A DNA stretch of 64,000 nt from Mycolicibacterium hippocampi (GCF_010723735.1 NZ_BLLB01000002.1:2108001-2172000), one strand, 5' to 3'; shown: positions 17,871-26,575, counted from the stretch's first letter. Program-made: numbers and translations. The notes: generated from the sequence alone by a model not told the origin.

Positions 17871-18175
17871 CAGTCCCCGGCGAACCGGGCTCCGGCGGCG
17901 GCGTCGGCTCCCTCGTAGACCTGTGCCGTACTACGGGCCGCCGGGTCTGCCGCCGCGACGGCGCTGCCGAGATCGGTGATGGTGCCGGCCTCCCGGTCGA
18001 TCGCTCGGGCCAGGGCGGCCTGGAACCGGGCGCCGACCGGCCCGAGCAGCGCAGCGGAGCCGGCGTCGACCGCGGTCAGCCGGGCTACGGCCACCATCAG
18101 GTCAGCCGCGTGACCCGACGAGGCCGACCCGTAGGCGCGGATGAACTCGGTGTCTGCAGACAAACGCGCGACCAC
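17867..18175 (-). CDS. EspC-like small protein, second copy with lost promoter
   Basis: A 102-residue near-copy of the 13661-13969 protein with a few substitutions. The deletion that removed its upstream region changed the start ATG into GTG (GTGGTCGCGCG), so a start codon survives by luck, but the original promoter and Shine-Dalgarno are gone and upp coding sequence now lies upstream. An in-frame TTG at 18181 is also possible. Its stop still overlaps the start of the chimeric NlpC fragment. Expression is doubtful. Confidence 0.6.
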   Translation of the reverse strand: MVARLSADTEFIRAYGSASSGHAADLMVAVARLTAVDAGSAALLGPVGARFQAALARAIDREAGTITDLGSAVAAADPAARSTAQVYEGADAAAGARFAGDW

Positions 18176-18731
18176 CGACAACGCGGCGTTCCGGGCGGCG
18201 TTGCGCGACCTGACGTTGATGCTCGTTTACGAGGCGACCCGCGAGCTGGCGGTCGACACGGTCGCCGTCCGCACGCCGATGGCCGACACCGCCGGGACGA
18301 AGCTGGCCAACCCGCCCCTGCTGGTGCCGGTGCTGCGGGCCGGTCTGGGCATGGTGGATCAGGCGCACGCGCTGATCCCCGAGGCCCGGGTGGGTTTCGT
18401 CGGTGTGGCCCGCAATGAGGAGACCCATCAACCGACGCCGTATCTGGAGTCGCTCCCCGAGGATCTCAGCAGGCAGCCGGTGATCGTGCTCGACCCGATG
18501 TTGGCCACCGGTGGCTCGATGGTGCACACTCTCGAGCTGCTGTATGCCCGCGACGCCGTCGACGTCACTGCCATCTGTGTCGTGGTCGCCCCGGAAGGGA
18601 TCGCCGCGGTCGAGAAGGTGGCGCCGCGGCTGCGGTTGTTCACCGCGACCATCGACTCCGGCTTGAACGACATCGCCTACATCGTGCCGGGTTTGGGCGA
18701 CGCCGGCGACCGGCAGTTCGGCCCGCGCTGA
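18141..18731 (+). pseudogene. Uracil phosphoribosyltransferase, second copy lacking its N-terminus
   Basis: Codons from [13 protein letters not shown] to the end are nearly identical to upp at 14022-14645, including the PRPP loop and the C-terminal GDRQFGPR. The first 22 residues ([18 protein letters not shown]...) are deleted. The open frame now begins inside the antisense of the EspC-like gene ([11 protein letters not shown]). No promoter or Shine-Dalgarno is evident. It is probably non-functional, but the long intact frame and recent divergence mean a product cannot be ruled out. Confidence 0.8.
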
Positions 18732-18804
18732 CCCCCGCCGGAACTGTATTCCAGGCGGCGTAACGCGCCAAAACCGCACGCGGAATACAGTTCCGGCGGA
18801 GGGG
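18732..18804. repeat. Family B palindromic repeat
   Basis: The arms CCGCCGGAACTGTATTCC and GGAATACAGTTCCGGCGG pair perfectly around a 29-nt loop, with flanking C and G runs extending the stem. It begins directly after the stop of the second upp copy and lies 8 bp before the stop of the convergent next gene. It is the same element type as at 46543, 50439 and the cassette ends at 51015/52046, with one symmetric T/A change in both arms. It may also terminate transcription. Confidence 0.85.
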
Positions 18805-18811
18805 TGGTCCT

Positions 18812-19258
18812 TCAGAGAGCGGACAGCGCCGCGCGTAGTCGACCATCCAGATCGCCGTTGCCGCACAGGTAGAACGGCCCAGCGCCGTCGGTCAATACCC
18901 GGCGAAGCCGGGCCATTCCCACGGCCGTCACCGGACTGGGCGACTGCAGGCGATCAACAATCAGTCTGACTGTGTCCTCGGCATTGCGGATGTTGTGGTG
19001 ATGCAGAGGTAGCCGCGGGGACAGCCACCAGCGGCGGTCGTGGGCGCCGACGACCGCCCGGTGAAGCGAACGCGCAATGCTCTGTCGCTCTCGGCGGGAT
19101 CTCAGCCGGTCGGCGTGGAGCGCCAAGGCGGTACCGGCCTTGCCTGTGAAACCGAGGGAGAGTTGCTCATCGAAGCGGTTGGCGAAGGTCCACGCCGCGA
19201 CGCGAGCGGTCAGGGAACCGCTTCCGGGACTTCGGAGGGCGGTGGGTGATTCGGACAC
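18812..19258 (-). CDS. Hypothetical protein
   Basis: A 148-residue arginine- and leucine-rich protein (MSESPTALRSPGSGSLTARV...) ending LDGRLRAALSAL. It shows no signal peptide, membrane helix or motif I recognise. Histidine-rich PLHHHNIRNAED lies near its centre. The ATG at 19258 is preceded by GGAAAGAA as a possible Shine-Dalgarno. The frame is open over its full length with GC-rich third positions, which supports it being real. It converges on the truncated upp. Confidence 0.6.
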   Translation of the reverse strand: MSESPTALRSPGSGSLTARVAAWTFANRFDEQLSLGFTGKAGTALALHADRLRSRRERQSIARSLHRAVVGAHDRRWWLSPRLPLHHHNIRNAEDTVRLIVDRLQSPSPVTAVGMARLRRVLTDGAGPFYLCGNGDLDGRLRAALSAL

Positions 19259-19530
19259 GATTCTTCCTTTCGCGAAGATGTTGTCATTGTTGGCAATTCA
19301 GTTCCGGATTGCGCAGCGTCGCCACCTCGAGGGTCGGTTGACGACAGTCAACGCCTTCGCGGCCGGCAACGAAAGGCACGAACTCACCTAGGAAAGATTC
19401 GGCCACCCTGCGGAGGTGAGATCGGCTCTCTCGATGACGGCGCAGTGGCGGCTCCCGCCAGGCGTAGTCACAGGTCAGCCAGTCGATCAACGGACCCGCG
19501 CTGGCTCTGAACCTGTGACACACTCCGAAT
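19259..19530. other. Divergent intergenic region with an inverted repeat
   Basis: No gene is seen in these 272 bp. GTTGACGACAGTCAAC at 19337-19352 is a perfect 6-bp inverted repeat with a 4-bp spacer, a possible operator for the neighbouring XRE regulator or the 18812-19258 gene. No clear -10/-35 pair was identified. Confidence 0.4.
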
Positions 19531-20343
19531 ATGGTGATGGGGAACGATCCGTTGGCGGAGTTCCTGCGTTCATGCCGCAGCAAGCTCCAACCCGACGATT
19601 TCGGGCTCCCGCGGGGAAACCGGCGCCGTGTCGCTGGTCTGCGCCGGGAGGAAGTGGCGATGCTGGCCGGCATCAGCACCGACTACTACCACCGGATCGA
19701 ACAGGGCCGGGAACGACCGTCGGATCAGGTGCTCAACGCGCTGTCCCGGGCGCTGCGGCTCAGCCCGGACGCAGCCGCCTACTTGTGCAATCTCGCCTCT
19801 GACAACGGAAGCCGTGATCACATACCGAGGCTCGATCGGCCGCTGCACCCTGCGCTGCAGGATCTTCTCGACGGCTGGCCGCTGTCCCCGGCGCACATCC
19901 ACGATGTCACCGCCACCGTGGTGCTGGCCAACGACCTTGCTGCGGCGCTGTCGCCGACCTTTGCGCAGGGGTCCAACCCGCTGCGCAGTCTGTTCCTCGA
20001 CCCCACGACCCGAAATCTCTACCGCAACTGGGACGGGCTGACCGCCTGGGCGGTGCGGTGGCTGCGCTCGTTCGTGGGCGACAACCCGGTGGCCGGTCTG
20101 CACGCGCTGATCGACGATCTGAAAGCCCGCAGCGAGCGGTTCCGCACGCTGTGGGAGGCCTACGACGTCAAGGGGCACGCCAGCGGGCTGCTGCTGTTGA
20201 ACCACCCTGCGGTCGGTCCGCTCGATCTGCATTTCCAGCATCTGACGCTGCGTGGCAGCGACAACATCATGGTGGTCTATTGGGCCGAACCGGGGTCGCC
20301 CTCGGACGCTGCTTTGCGTGAGTTGGCTGACGCCGCCCTTTGA
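19531..20343 (+). CDS. MmyB-type XRE transcriptional regulator
   Basis: A 270-residue regulator. Residues 5-85 form an HTH_XRE domain (FLRSCRSKLQPDDFGLPRG, then LRREEVAMLAGISTDYYHRIEQG). The rest is the MmyB-like ligand-binding domain common in actinobacteria, with DLHFQHLTLRGSDN near the end, which in this family binds fatty-acid-like ligands. The start could be ATG 19531 or ATG 19537. The P450 and O-methyltransferase genes follow on the same strand from 20455, so it is likely their local regulator; this is inference from position. Confidence 0.88.
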   Translation: MVMGNDPLAEFLRSCRSKLQPDDFGLPRGNRRRVAGLRREEVAMLAGISTDYYHRIEQGRERPSDQVLNALSRALRLSPDAAAYLCNLASDNGSRDHIPRLDRPLHPALQDLLDGWPLSPAHIHDVTATVVLANDLAAALSPTFAQGSNPLRSLFLDPTTRNLYRNWDGLTAWAVRWLRSFVGDNPVAGLHALIDDLKARSERFRTLWEAYDVKGHASGLLLLNHPAVGPLDLHFQHLTLRGSDNIMVVYWAEPGSPSDAALRELADAAL

Positions 20344-20413
20344 GCCGAAGCTGGCCGGGCCGGAACTAGGAAAAGTTCAGCCTGGTTGTGCGGGCGGCGA
20401 GGATTCACGCTGG

Positions 20414-20440
20414 TTCGGGTACGTTCCGACCCGACCCGAA
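20414..20440. promoter_or_regulatory. Inverted repeat upstream of the P450 gene
   Basis: TTCGGGT (20414-20420) and ACCCGAA (20434-20440) are perfect complements 13 bp apart, ending 14 bp before the P450 start. The position suits an operator for the upstream MmyB-type regulator, but there is no second copy to support it. Confidence 0.35.
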
Positions 20441-20454
20441 GAAGGCCAGAAAGC

Positions 20455-21684
20455 ATGCTGCGTCTTGGCAACTCGTTCATCCAGAACCCGCATTCGACCT
20501 ACGCGCAGATGCGCCGGCAGGGTCCTGCCCAACCGGTGATGATGTGGGGCGGGGTCCGGGTCTGGATGGTCACCCGGTACGACCAAGCCCGCGCCCTGCT
20601 CGCCGACCCGCGAGTGAAGAAGGACGGGCCTACCGCAACCCGGTTGTTCCCGCCCGGAACCGACGGCTCGATCGGATCGGTCCTCGGCGACAACATGCTG
20701 TTCAAGGACCCGCCGGACCACACCCGCCTGCGCCGCTTCGTCACGGCGGCGTTCACGGCGCACTCGGTCAAGAGGCTGCGGCCGACCATCGTGAGGATCG
20801 CCGACGACCTGCTTGCGGGCTTCGGCACCGAGGCCGACGTCGATCTGATGCAGACGTTCGCCCAACCGCTGCCGGTCCGCGTCATCGGGGAGCTTCTCGG
20901 AGTGCCCCCGGCCGGGCAGGACACGTTCCTGTCGCTCGTCATTCCTATCTTCACGAGCACCGATACCGATGAGTTACATGCTGCACAAAAGGAATTGACC
21001 GATCTACTGCAGGGCATCATCGCGGCCAAGCGGAATGATCCGGGAGAAGACGTCCTGAGCAGTCTCGTGCATCACCGCGACGACGGGGATCGGTTGTCGG
21101 AGAGCGAACTGCTCGGCACCGCGTTCCTGCTCATCATCGCCGGATACGACACCACGGTGAATCTGATCGGTAACGGAATCCATGCGCTGTTGCGGCATCC
21201 GGACCAATTGCAGGCAGTGCGCGCAGACCGACGGCTGCTGCCGGCAGCGGTAGAGGAGATCCTGCGCTACGAGAGCCCACTCAACACCGCCACGGTTCGT
21301 TTCACGGCCGAACCGATCACCCTCGGACACATCGAGATTCCCGCTGGGGAGCTGCTACTGATTGCCCTGCTCGGTGCGAATCGCGACGACGAGCGCTTCA
21401 CCGACCCCCATCGGTTCGATGTTTCCCGGCCGCAGAACCGGCACATCGCGTTCGGGCATGGCATCCACCACTGCGTCGGTGCTCCGCTGGCCAGGATGGA
21501 AGGGGAGGTCGCGCTGGAGCGCCTGCTCGACCACTACGAAGACATCCGGCTGACGGACACCGGGCCGTTGACGTACCGCCCGACCACGCTGATGCGGGGC
21601 CTGCAGGCGTTGCCGGTCACCGTGAGGACCGCCGAACCCGAACGCACGCCCGCTGCTGACAAATCGACACAAAAGGACTGCTGA
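20455..21684 (+). CDS. Cytochrome P450
   Basis: A 409-residue soluble class I-type P450. The start is ATG 20455 (MLRLGNSFIQNPHSTYAQMR), since upstream codons look non-coding. The oxygen-activation motif AGYDTT (I helix), the ExxR in EEILRYES, and the haem loop FGHGIHHCVGAPLAR with its axial cysteine are intact. The composition resembles antibiotic-type CYP107-like enzymes. The O-methyltransferase gene begins 2 bp after the stop, so a hydroxylation followed by O-methylation on one small molecule is a reasonable inference. No ferredoxin or reductase is adjacent; these must come from elsewhere. Confidence 0.93.
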   Translation: MLRLGNSFIQNPHSTYAQMRRQGPAQPVMMWGGVRVWMVTRYDQARALLADPRVKKDGPTATRLFPPGTDGSIGSVLGDNMLFKDPPDHTRLRRFVTAAFTAHSVKRLRPTIVRIADDLLAGFGTEADVDLMQTFAQPLPVRVIGELLGVPPAGQDTFLSLVIPIFTSTDTDELHAAQKELTDLLQGIIAAKRNDPGEDVLSSLVHHRDDGDRLSESELLGTAFLLIIAGYDTTVNLIGNGIHALLRHPDQLQAVRADRRLLPAAVEEILRYESPLNTATVRFTAEPITLGHIEIPAGELLLIALLGANRDDERFTDPHRFDVSRPQNRHIAFGHGIHHCVGAPLARMEGEVALERLLDHYEDIRLTDTGPLTYRPTTLMRGLQALPVTVRTAEPERTPAADKSTQKDC

Positions 21685-21686
21685 CA

Positions 21687-22715
21687 ATGACAACCACCCC
21701 CGCGCCGTCCGTTCTCCAGGACTACGAACGCATGATGGGCATGCTGACCGGATTCTGGGTCAGCCAAATAGTGCGTGCCGCTGCGGTGTTCAACCTGGCG
21801 GACCATCTCGCGGCGGGTGCTGACACACCCGATGCGATCGCCGAATTCGAATCGATTGATCTCGACGCCACGCGGCGTTTGATGCGGACGTGCGCCTCGC
21901 TCGGCCTCGTCACCTCCACTGACGGAATCCACTTCAGCGCCACCTCGCTGCTGGCCACGCTTCGCAAGGACGATCCGAATTCGTTGCGCGGCATGATCCT
22001 TGCGACCGGCGCGCCCGGCCACTGGCTGACCTGGGGGCGCTTTCCGGATGCCGTCCGCAGTGGTGGCCAGCAGGTCATGGCTGCACACGGGACATTCGAG
22101 ACGATCTTCGACTACTACGCCGCTCACCTCGACGAGGCAGGCCTTTTCACCGAGGCCATGTCGAACCTCACGGCGGTGGCGGCGATCGAGATCGCGAAGG
22201 TGATAGACACGTCGGAGGTCGACTGTGCCCTGGACGTCGGCGGCGCGAGCGGCGAAGTGATCCGGGCGATGATGCGGGCCAACCCGGTCCTGCACGGCGG
22301 CGTCTTCGACCTGCCGCACGTGGTGCCCGACGCGGCGGAGGCCGCACGCAGCGACGGATTGCTTGATCGTTTCACTGCGTTCGGCGGTGATTTCTTCGAG
22401 TCCGTTCCGTCTGCCGACCTCTACGTACTCAAGTACATCCTGCATGACTGGGACGACGAGAGCTGCATCCGGATCCTGAAGAATTGCCGTGCGTCGCTGG
22501 AGGAAGGCGGCCGCATCGTCGTGATCGACTACCTCGTTGGAGAATTGGGTGCACCAGGTCCGGCGCCGCTCATGGACCTGAACATGCTCGTGATGACCGG
22601 CGGCCGGGAACGCGACACCGCCGAGTTCGACGCCCTGTTCGAATCGGCCGGGCTCCGTCGCACCACCGTCGGCCATGGTGGACCATTTGCAATCATCGAA
22701 ACAGTGCCGATCTGA
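21687..22715 (+). CDS. SAM-dependent O-methyltransferase
   Basis: A 342-residue enzyme of the plant-COMT-like/actinobacterial O-methyltransferase family. Residues 10-95 form the winged-helix dimerisation domain. The SAM site is CALDVGGASGEVIRAMM with a GVFDLPHVV segment. The catalytic base is the histidine of YILHDWDDE, and the family ending GHGGPFAIIE is present. It lies 2 bp after the P450 stop, so the pair is an operon, likely modifying a phenolic or polyketide-like compound. The substrate is unknown. It converges with the sensor kinase gene over 13 bp. Confidence 0.92.
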   Translation: MTTTPAPSVLQDYERMMGMLTGFWVSQIVRAAAVFNLADHLAAGADTPDAIAEFESIDLDATRRLMRTCASLGLVTSTDGIHFSATSLLATLRKDDPNSLRGMILATGAPGHWLTWGRFPDAVRSGGQQVMAAHGTFETIFDYYAAHLDEAGLFTEAMSNLTAVAAIEIAKVIDTSEVDCALDVGGASGEVIRAMMRANPVLHGGVFDLPHVVPDAAEAARSDGLLDRFTAFGGDFFESVPSADLYVLKYILHDWDDESCIRILKNCRASLEEGGRIVVIDYLVGELGAPGPAPLMDLNMLVMTGGRERDTAEFDALFESAGLRRTTVGHGGPFAIIETVPI

Positions 22716-22728
22716 CGGGGGTGCCGGG

Positions 22729-24195
22729 TCAACCAGTGGCGGAAGTCGCCGGTGCGGCCGCATTCAACGGCAGCGTCGTGATGAACCGGGTGTTGCCGGG
22801 AGAGGATTCTGCCCACAAGGCTCCGCGATGCCGTTCGACGATGCGGGCGGCAATGTCGAGTCCGAGTCCACTGTTCTCACCGATCGGTTTCGTCGTGAAG
22901 AACGGATCGAACACTCTCAGGAGTAGATCGTCCGGGATGCCGGGCCCGCTGTCGCAGACTTCGATGCGAACGACGTCATCTTCGCGACGCGTACGGAGCG
23001 TGAGAACACCGCCCTGCACGGTGTGGAGAGCGTCGAAGGCATTCTGCATGAGAGCGGTGAAGACCTGGTTCAGTTCAGCTGGATAGCATGGCACTGCAGG
23101 TAGATCGGGCTCGAAGTCGCGCACCACCGTCAGGTTCGGCCCGAGGCGATGCGGCAGCATCGCCAGAGTGTCTTCGAGAAGATCGTGCACGCCGGCGAGG
23201 TCGAAAGGCGCACGGTCCAATTGGGAATACCGTTTGGCATGGTCGACGAGTACGGATATCCGTTTGGTCGCATTGGTGACCTCGGTGAGTAATTGTTCGG
23301 CCTCGATCGTCGTGCACAGCCACTGGATCGCTGAGTCCAGCGCGGTGGGCGTCGCACCGCATGGCGAGGCGGCGACCCTTTCGAGCCACTCGACTTCGAC
23401 ACCTGCTTCGGCAAAGGTGGCCGAGAGCTCCCAGGGCTCGCTCACCCCGTGCTCTTCGAGCCACTCGCCGATGGTTTCCTCGAGGTCGGAGGTCTCCACT
23501 GCGGTGCGTTCGTTGGGTGTGGCGGCGAGCTCGGCGAACCGATCTTGAAGATCTACGAGGTGCGCTGCCGCCTCCATCGAAATGGCCTGGTTGCGGAGAT
23601 CGAGTCCGCGGTGGCGAAGTGACGAGATGCGCAGCCGCAGTTCCGATGCCGCACGAACTGCGGCAGAGGCGGGATTGTTCAGCTCATGGGTGAGGCCGGC
23701 TGTCATCTGACCGAGCTGGATCAGCCGGGCGCTTGGTGTCAGGATGCGGGTTGCATGTTCGCGACCGCGCGAGTGCGCGATCAGCAAATGTGTAGCCATC
23801 GAGAACTCGTTGTGCAGGAACTGTCCGAGCGTGGTGGCGTCGAGCCTGAAGAGCCGCGACGGCCTGATCAACGAGGAGGTGTTCTCGTAGACAAGGCGGT
23901 CATCGAGCAGGAAGGCCGACCAGGCACCGCAGTACCACCCAGGGGTGGATCCCCGCCAGAATTCGATCTCTCTGTCTCCGGAACGTTTTGAGAGTGCGAT
24001 CTCACCCTCGAGCAGCACGTAGAAAAATCGCGCCGGCTCGCCTTCTTGACAGAGCACGCCGGGACCGTGTGCCACTTCCCGACCGTCACGGTGCAGAGCT
24101 TCGAGCTGAGATTCGGTGAGGTTCTCGAAGAGGAACAGTCGGCGCAGTTCATCGATATCGCCTGAAGTCCCTGACTCATCGGCCATCGCCGGCAT
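22729..24195 (-). CDS. Sensor histidine kinase with N-terminal cyclic-nucleotide-binding-like domain
   Basis: A 488-residue soluble kinase. Residues 15-130 resemble a CNMP/CRP-like sensor domain (LFLFENLTESQLEALHRDG, FFYVLLEGEIALSKR). The phospho-acceptor histidine is in MTAGLTHELNNP (H170). The ATPase domain has the N box (MQNAFDALH), G1 (CDSGPGIPDD), the F box (FDPFFTTKP) and G2 (NSGLGLDIAARIV). There are no membrane helices. No response regulator lies adjacent, so it is an orphan. The true start may be M4. The CNMP ligand is uncertain because many such domains do not bind cyclic nucleotides. Confidence 0.9.
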   Translation of the reverse strand: MPAMADESGTSGDIDELRRLFLFENLTESQLEALHRDGREVAHGPGVLCQEGEPARFFYVLLEGEIALSKRSGDREIEFWRGSTPGWYCGAWSAFLLDDRLVYENTSSLIRPSRLFRLDATTLGQFLHNEFSMATHLLIAHSRGREHATRILTPSARLIQLGQMTAGLTHELNNPASAAVRAASELRLRISSLRHRGLDLRNQAISMEAAAHLVDLQDRFAELAATPNERTAVETSDLEETIGEWLEEHGVSEPWELSATFAEAGVEVEWLERVAASPCGATPTALDSAIQWLCTTIEAEQLLTEVTNATKRISVLVDHAKRYSQLDRAPFDLAGVHDLLEDTLAMLPHRLGPNLTVVRDFEPDLPAVPCYPAELNQVFTALMQNAFDALHTVQGGVLTLRTRREDDVVRIEVCDSGPGIPDDLLLRVFDPFFTTKPIGENSGLGLDIAARIVERHRGALWAESSPGNTRFITTLPLNAAAPATSATG

Positions 24196-24437
24196 CCTCG
24201 CAGTGATAAGGGCGGGGACGACAACACATCGGCCCTACCGTCGGCTACCACGCCGTGAACTCGTTGGAGCAACTCGCAGCCAACAACCACGGCGTCGTCA
24301 GGAGATCTTAAGCACTCTGACCGTGATATGAGCAATGACCGAGTGCGGTGAACAAGCCGCTGTGCTCCGCCGTTGGTGCGGCCTGGGTGGCACTGTGGAC
24401 CCTAGGAGAAATCCGGCCTGGTTGGCGGTGGGACCGA

Positions 24438-26027
24438 TCATCCCCACTCGCGTACGGCGGTGGTAGCCGCGTCCTGCAGTGCGGATGCTCGGGCGCGAGC
24501 GGGCTCCAGCTCGCCGGTGCAGCGAATCTCGATGTAAGACTTCAGTTTCGGCTCCGTCCCGGACGGACGAGTCACCACCCGAACCGATGTGGTGTCGTCG
24601 CCACCGGTGAACACCAGAGCATCGGTGCGTGGCTGCAGGTCGGTGACGGTGACGTCGAAGCCCGCCACTGACACCGGTGGGTGGCTTCGTAACCGGGCCA
24701 TCACCTCGATGGCCTCGGCGGGTGAGTCGACCCGGCGGGTGACGGCGGTGGTGGTGTGCACGCCGTGGCGGCGAGCCAGGTCGTCGAGGGCGTCGAGGGC
24801 GGTGCGTCCCTGATCGCGCAGTGCAACAACAAGATCGCAGACCAGTACGGCTGCGCTGATCCCGTCCTTGTCGCGGACCGCTGCGGGGTCCACGCAGTGC
24901 CCGATCGCCTCCTCGTAGGCGTACACCAGCGTCCCGTCGAGATCGTCGGCGCGTGCCAGCCACTTGAACCCCGTGAGCGTCTCGACGTGCCGCGCGCCGT
25001 AGGAGGCGGCGATACTCGCCAGCATCTGTGAGGACACCACAGTACTGGCCACCACACCCGGATCCTGACAACCGGACAGGATGTATTCGCCGAGCAGCCA
25101 ACCGGTTTCGTCTCCGGACAGCATGCGCCAGCCGGTCGGGGTGGGAACCCCGATCGCGCACCGGTCGGCGTCGGGGTCCAGCGCGACGGCGATCTCGGCG
25201 TCGACGTCGGCGGCCAGCGCGAGCAGTTGGTCGGCGGCACCGGGCTCTTCCGGGTTGGGGAAGGCCACGGTCGGGAAATCTGGATCCGGTGCGAACTGGC
25301 TCTTGACGACGTGCACATCGCCGAAGCCGGCCAGCGCCAGAGCATCGAGGGCGAACTCGCCGCCGACCCCGTGCATGGGTGTCAGCGCCACCCGCACCGA
25401 CCCGGTGGTGCGGCGGACGGTCGCGGCACGTTCGAGGTAGCTGCGCATCTGCTCGGCGCCGCCGAACGGCACTGCCGCTCTCGGTATCTCGTCGGCGGGC
25501 GGTGCTGCTGCGATGGCATGCTCGATGTCGAGGTCGGTGGGTGCGACGATCTGCAACCCGCCGGCGAGATACACCTTGTAGCCGTTGTCCGTGGCCGGGT
25601 TGTGTGATGCGGTGATCTGCACGCCCGCGGCGGCGCCCATGCTGCGGACGGCGAACGCCACGACGGGCGTAGGCACGGGGGAGAGCATCAGCGTGACGGA
25701 AAATCCCTGGGCGGCGAAGACTTCGGCGGCAGCTCTACCGAACTCTGCGGAACGGTGGCGAGCGTCGTAGCCGACCACGACCGCGGCGCCGGGGGACCGG
25801 TCACCGAGAACCTGGGCCACCCCCCAGGTCGCGCGCAGCACCACCGCAAGGTTCATGCCGTTGGGCCCGGCGCGCAGCGGACCGCGCAGGCCCGCGGTGC
25901 CGAACGTCAGCGGCCGGGCGAAACGGTCGGCGAGTTCGTCGTCGTCACAGGCTGCGAGCTCGGCGGCGGAGGCCGGGTCGGGGTCGTGGGCGACCCAGTC
26001 GGCCACGATGCGCGACAGCTGCCCCAT
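24438..26027 (-). CDS. pmmB: Phosphomannomutase/phosphoglucomutase PmmB
   Basis: A 529-residue alpha-D-phosphohexomutase (Rv3308 orthologue by synteny), interconverting 1- and 6-phosphosugars. The phosphoserine motif TASHNP has S141, the metal loop LDPDADRCAIG follows, the sugar-binding AYEEAIGHCVDP is present, and the phosphate-binding loop RPSGTEPKLKSY lies near the C-terminus. All four family domains are complete. A diverged C-terminal fragment of the same family survives as the tail of the chimera at 17.3 kb, so the region once carried two mutase genes. Confidence 0.93.
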   Translation of the reverse strand: MGQLSRIVADWVAHDPDPASAAELAACDDDELADRFARPLTFGTAGLRGPLRAGPNGMNLAVVLRATWGVAQVLGDRSPGAAVVVGYDARHRSAEFGRAAAEVFAAQGFSVTLMLSPVPTPVVAFAVRSMGAAAGVQITASHNPATDNGYKVYLAGGLQIVAPTDLDIEHAIAAAPPADEIPRAAVPFGGAEQMRSYLERAATVRRTTGSVRVALTPMHGVGGEFALDALALAGFGDVHVVKSQFAPDPDFPTVAFPNPEEPGAADQLLALAADVDAEIAVALDPDADRCAIGVPTPTGWRMLSGDETGWLLGEYILSGCQDPGVVASTVVSSQMLASIAASYGARHVETLTGFKWLARADDLDGTLVYAYEEAIGHCVDPAAVRDKDGISAAVLVCDLVVALRDQGRTALDALDDLARRHGVHTTTAVTRRVDSPAEAIEVMARLRSHPPVSVAGFDVTVTDLQPRTDALVFTGGDDTTSVRVVTRPSGTEPKLKSYIEIRCTGELEPARARASALQDAATTAVREWG

Positions 26028-26080
26028 CAGCTCACCTCATCAGAGGCGGATCGGGCGCGCAAACGTACCCTCAAGGTCGC

Positions 26081-26545
26081 TCACCGGGCCGGATTCGCCT
26101 CGGTATCGGCCTCGGCCAGCTTGCGCAGAATGGGTGCCACCAGCATCAGCAGGTCGAACTCCAGCGGCGACAACGTGTCGCGCATGGTGTCGCGCAGCCA
26201 CGCGTCGCGTTCGGCACGGTCGGCGTCCAGCAGCGTCGCGCCCGCTGTGGTCAACTCGACGAGCTGGCGGCGGCGGTCGGTGGCATCGGGGCGACGGCCG
26301 ATCAGCTCCCGCGATTCCAACTCGTTGAGCGAATCCGTCAATGACTGGACCCGCACCTGCATACGCGCCCCGAGCTCGGCGGGGGTGGTGACACCGGCGC
26401 GGCTGATCTCGCCGAGCAACTGCATCTGGCTCAGCGTCAGTCCGTTGTCGGGGCGGTGCCTGCGCATCTGCCGGGCGACGGCCATCAGCGACTCCCGCAG
26501 CTCGGTGGCCGCTGAGGACGCCGGAATAGAGCCACTGGTGAACAT
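26081..26545 (-). CDS. MarR-family transcriptional regulator
   Basis: A 154-residue winged-helix regulator (start ATG 26545; an alternative start lies at 26569). The recognition region reads TLSQMQLLGEISRAGVTTPA, then RVQSLTDSLNELESRELIGR, followed by the wing ATDRRRQLVELT. It is divergent from the AbrB-type transporter gene across 79 bp that contain overlapping inverted repeats, so it most likely represses itself and the transporter. The inducer is unknown. Confidence 0.9.
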   Translation of the reverse strand: MFTSGSIPASSAATELRESLMAVARQMRRHRPDNGLTLSQMQLLGEISRAGVTTPAELGARMQVRVQSLTDSLNELESRELIGRRPDATDRRRQLVELTTAGATLLDADRAERDAWLRDTMRDTLSPLEFDLLMLVAPILRKLAEADTEANPAR

Positions 26546-26547
26546 TA

Positions 26548-26575
26548 CCAAGTTATACCTTGGCAACAAGCCAAG
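26548..26575. promoter_or_regulatory. Overlapping inverted repeats, probable MarR operator
   Basis: CCAAGTTATACCTTGG (26548-26563) and CTTGGCAACAAGCCAAG (26559-26575) share the CTTGG in the middle, giving two overlapping sites with CCAAG/CTTGG half-sites. A third half-site, CTTGGCA, occurs near 26612. The repeats start 3 bp upstream of the MarR ATG and cover the AT-rich promoter region of the divergent pair. Confidence 0.7.

Larger units (their letters stand above)
17501..18731. repeat. Second copy of the NlpC-EspC-upp segment
   Basis: This matches 13295-14645 at roughly 98-99 percent by eye, in the same orientation, apart from a 120-bp deletion corresponding to about 13969-14088. The deletion removes the intergenic region between the divergent EspC-like and upp genes and the start of upp. 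The left edge shares the short string CCAGCGC with both parents of the fusion (CCAGAGC in pmmB), which suggests a microhomology junction. Confidence 0.92.
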
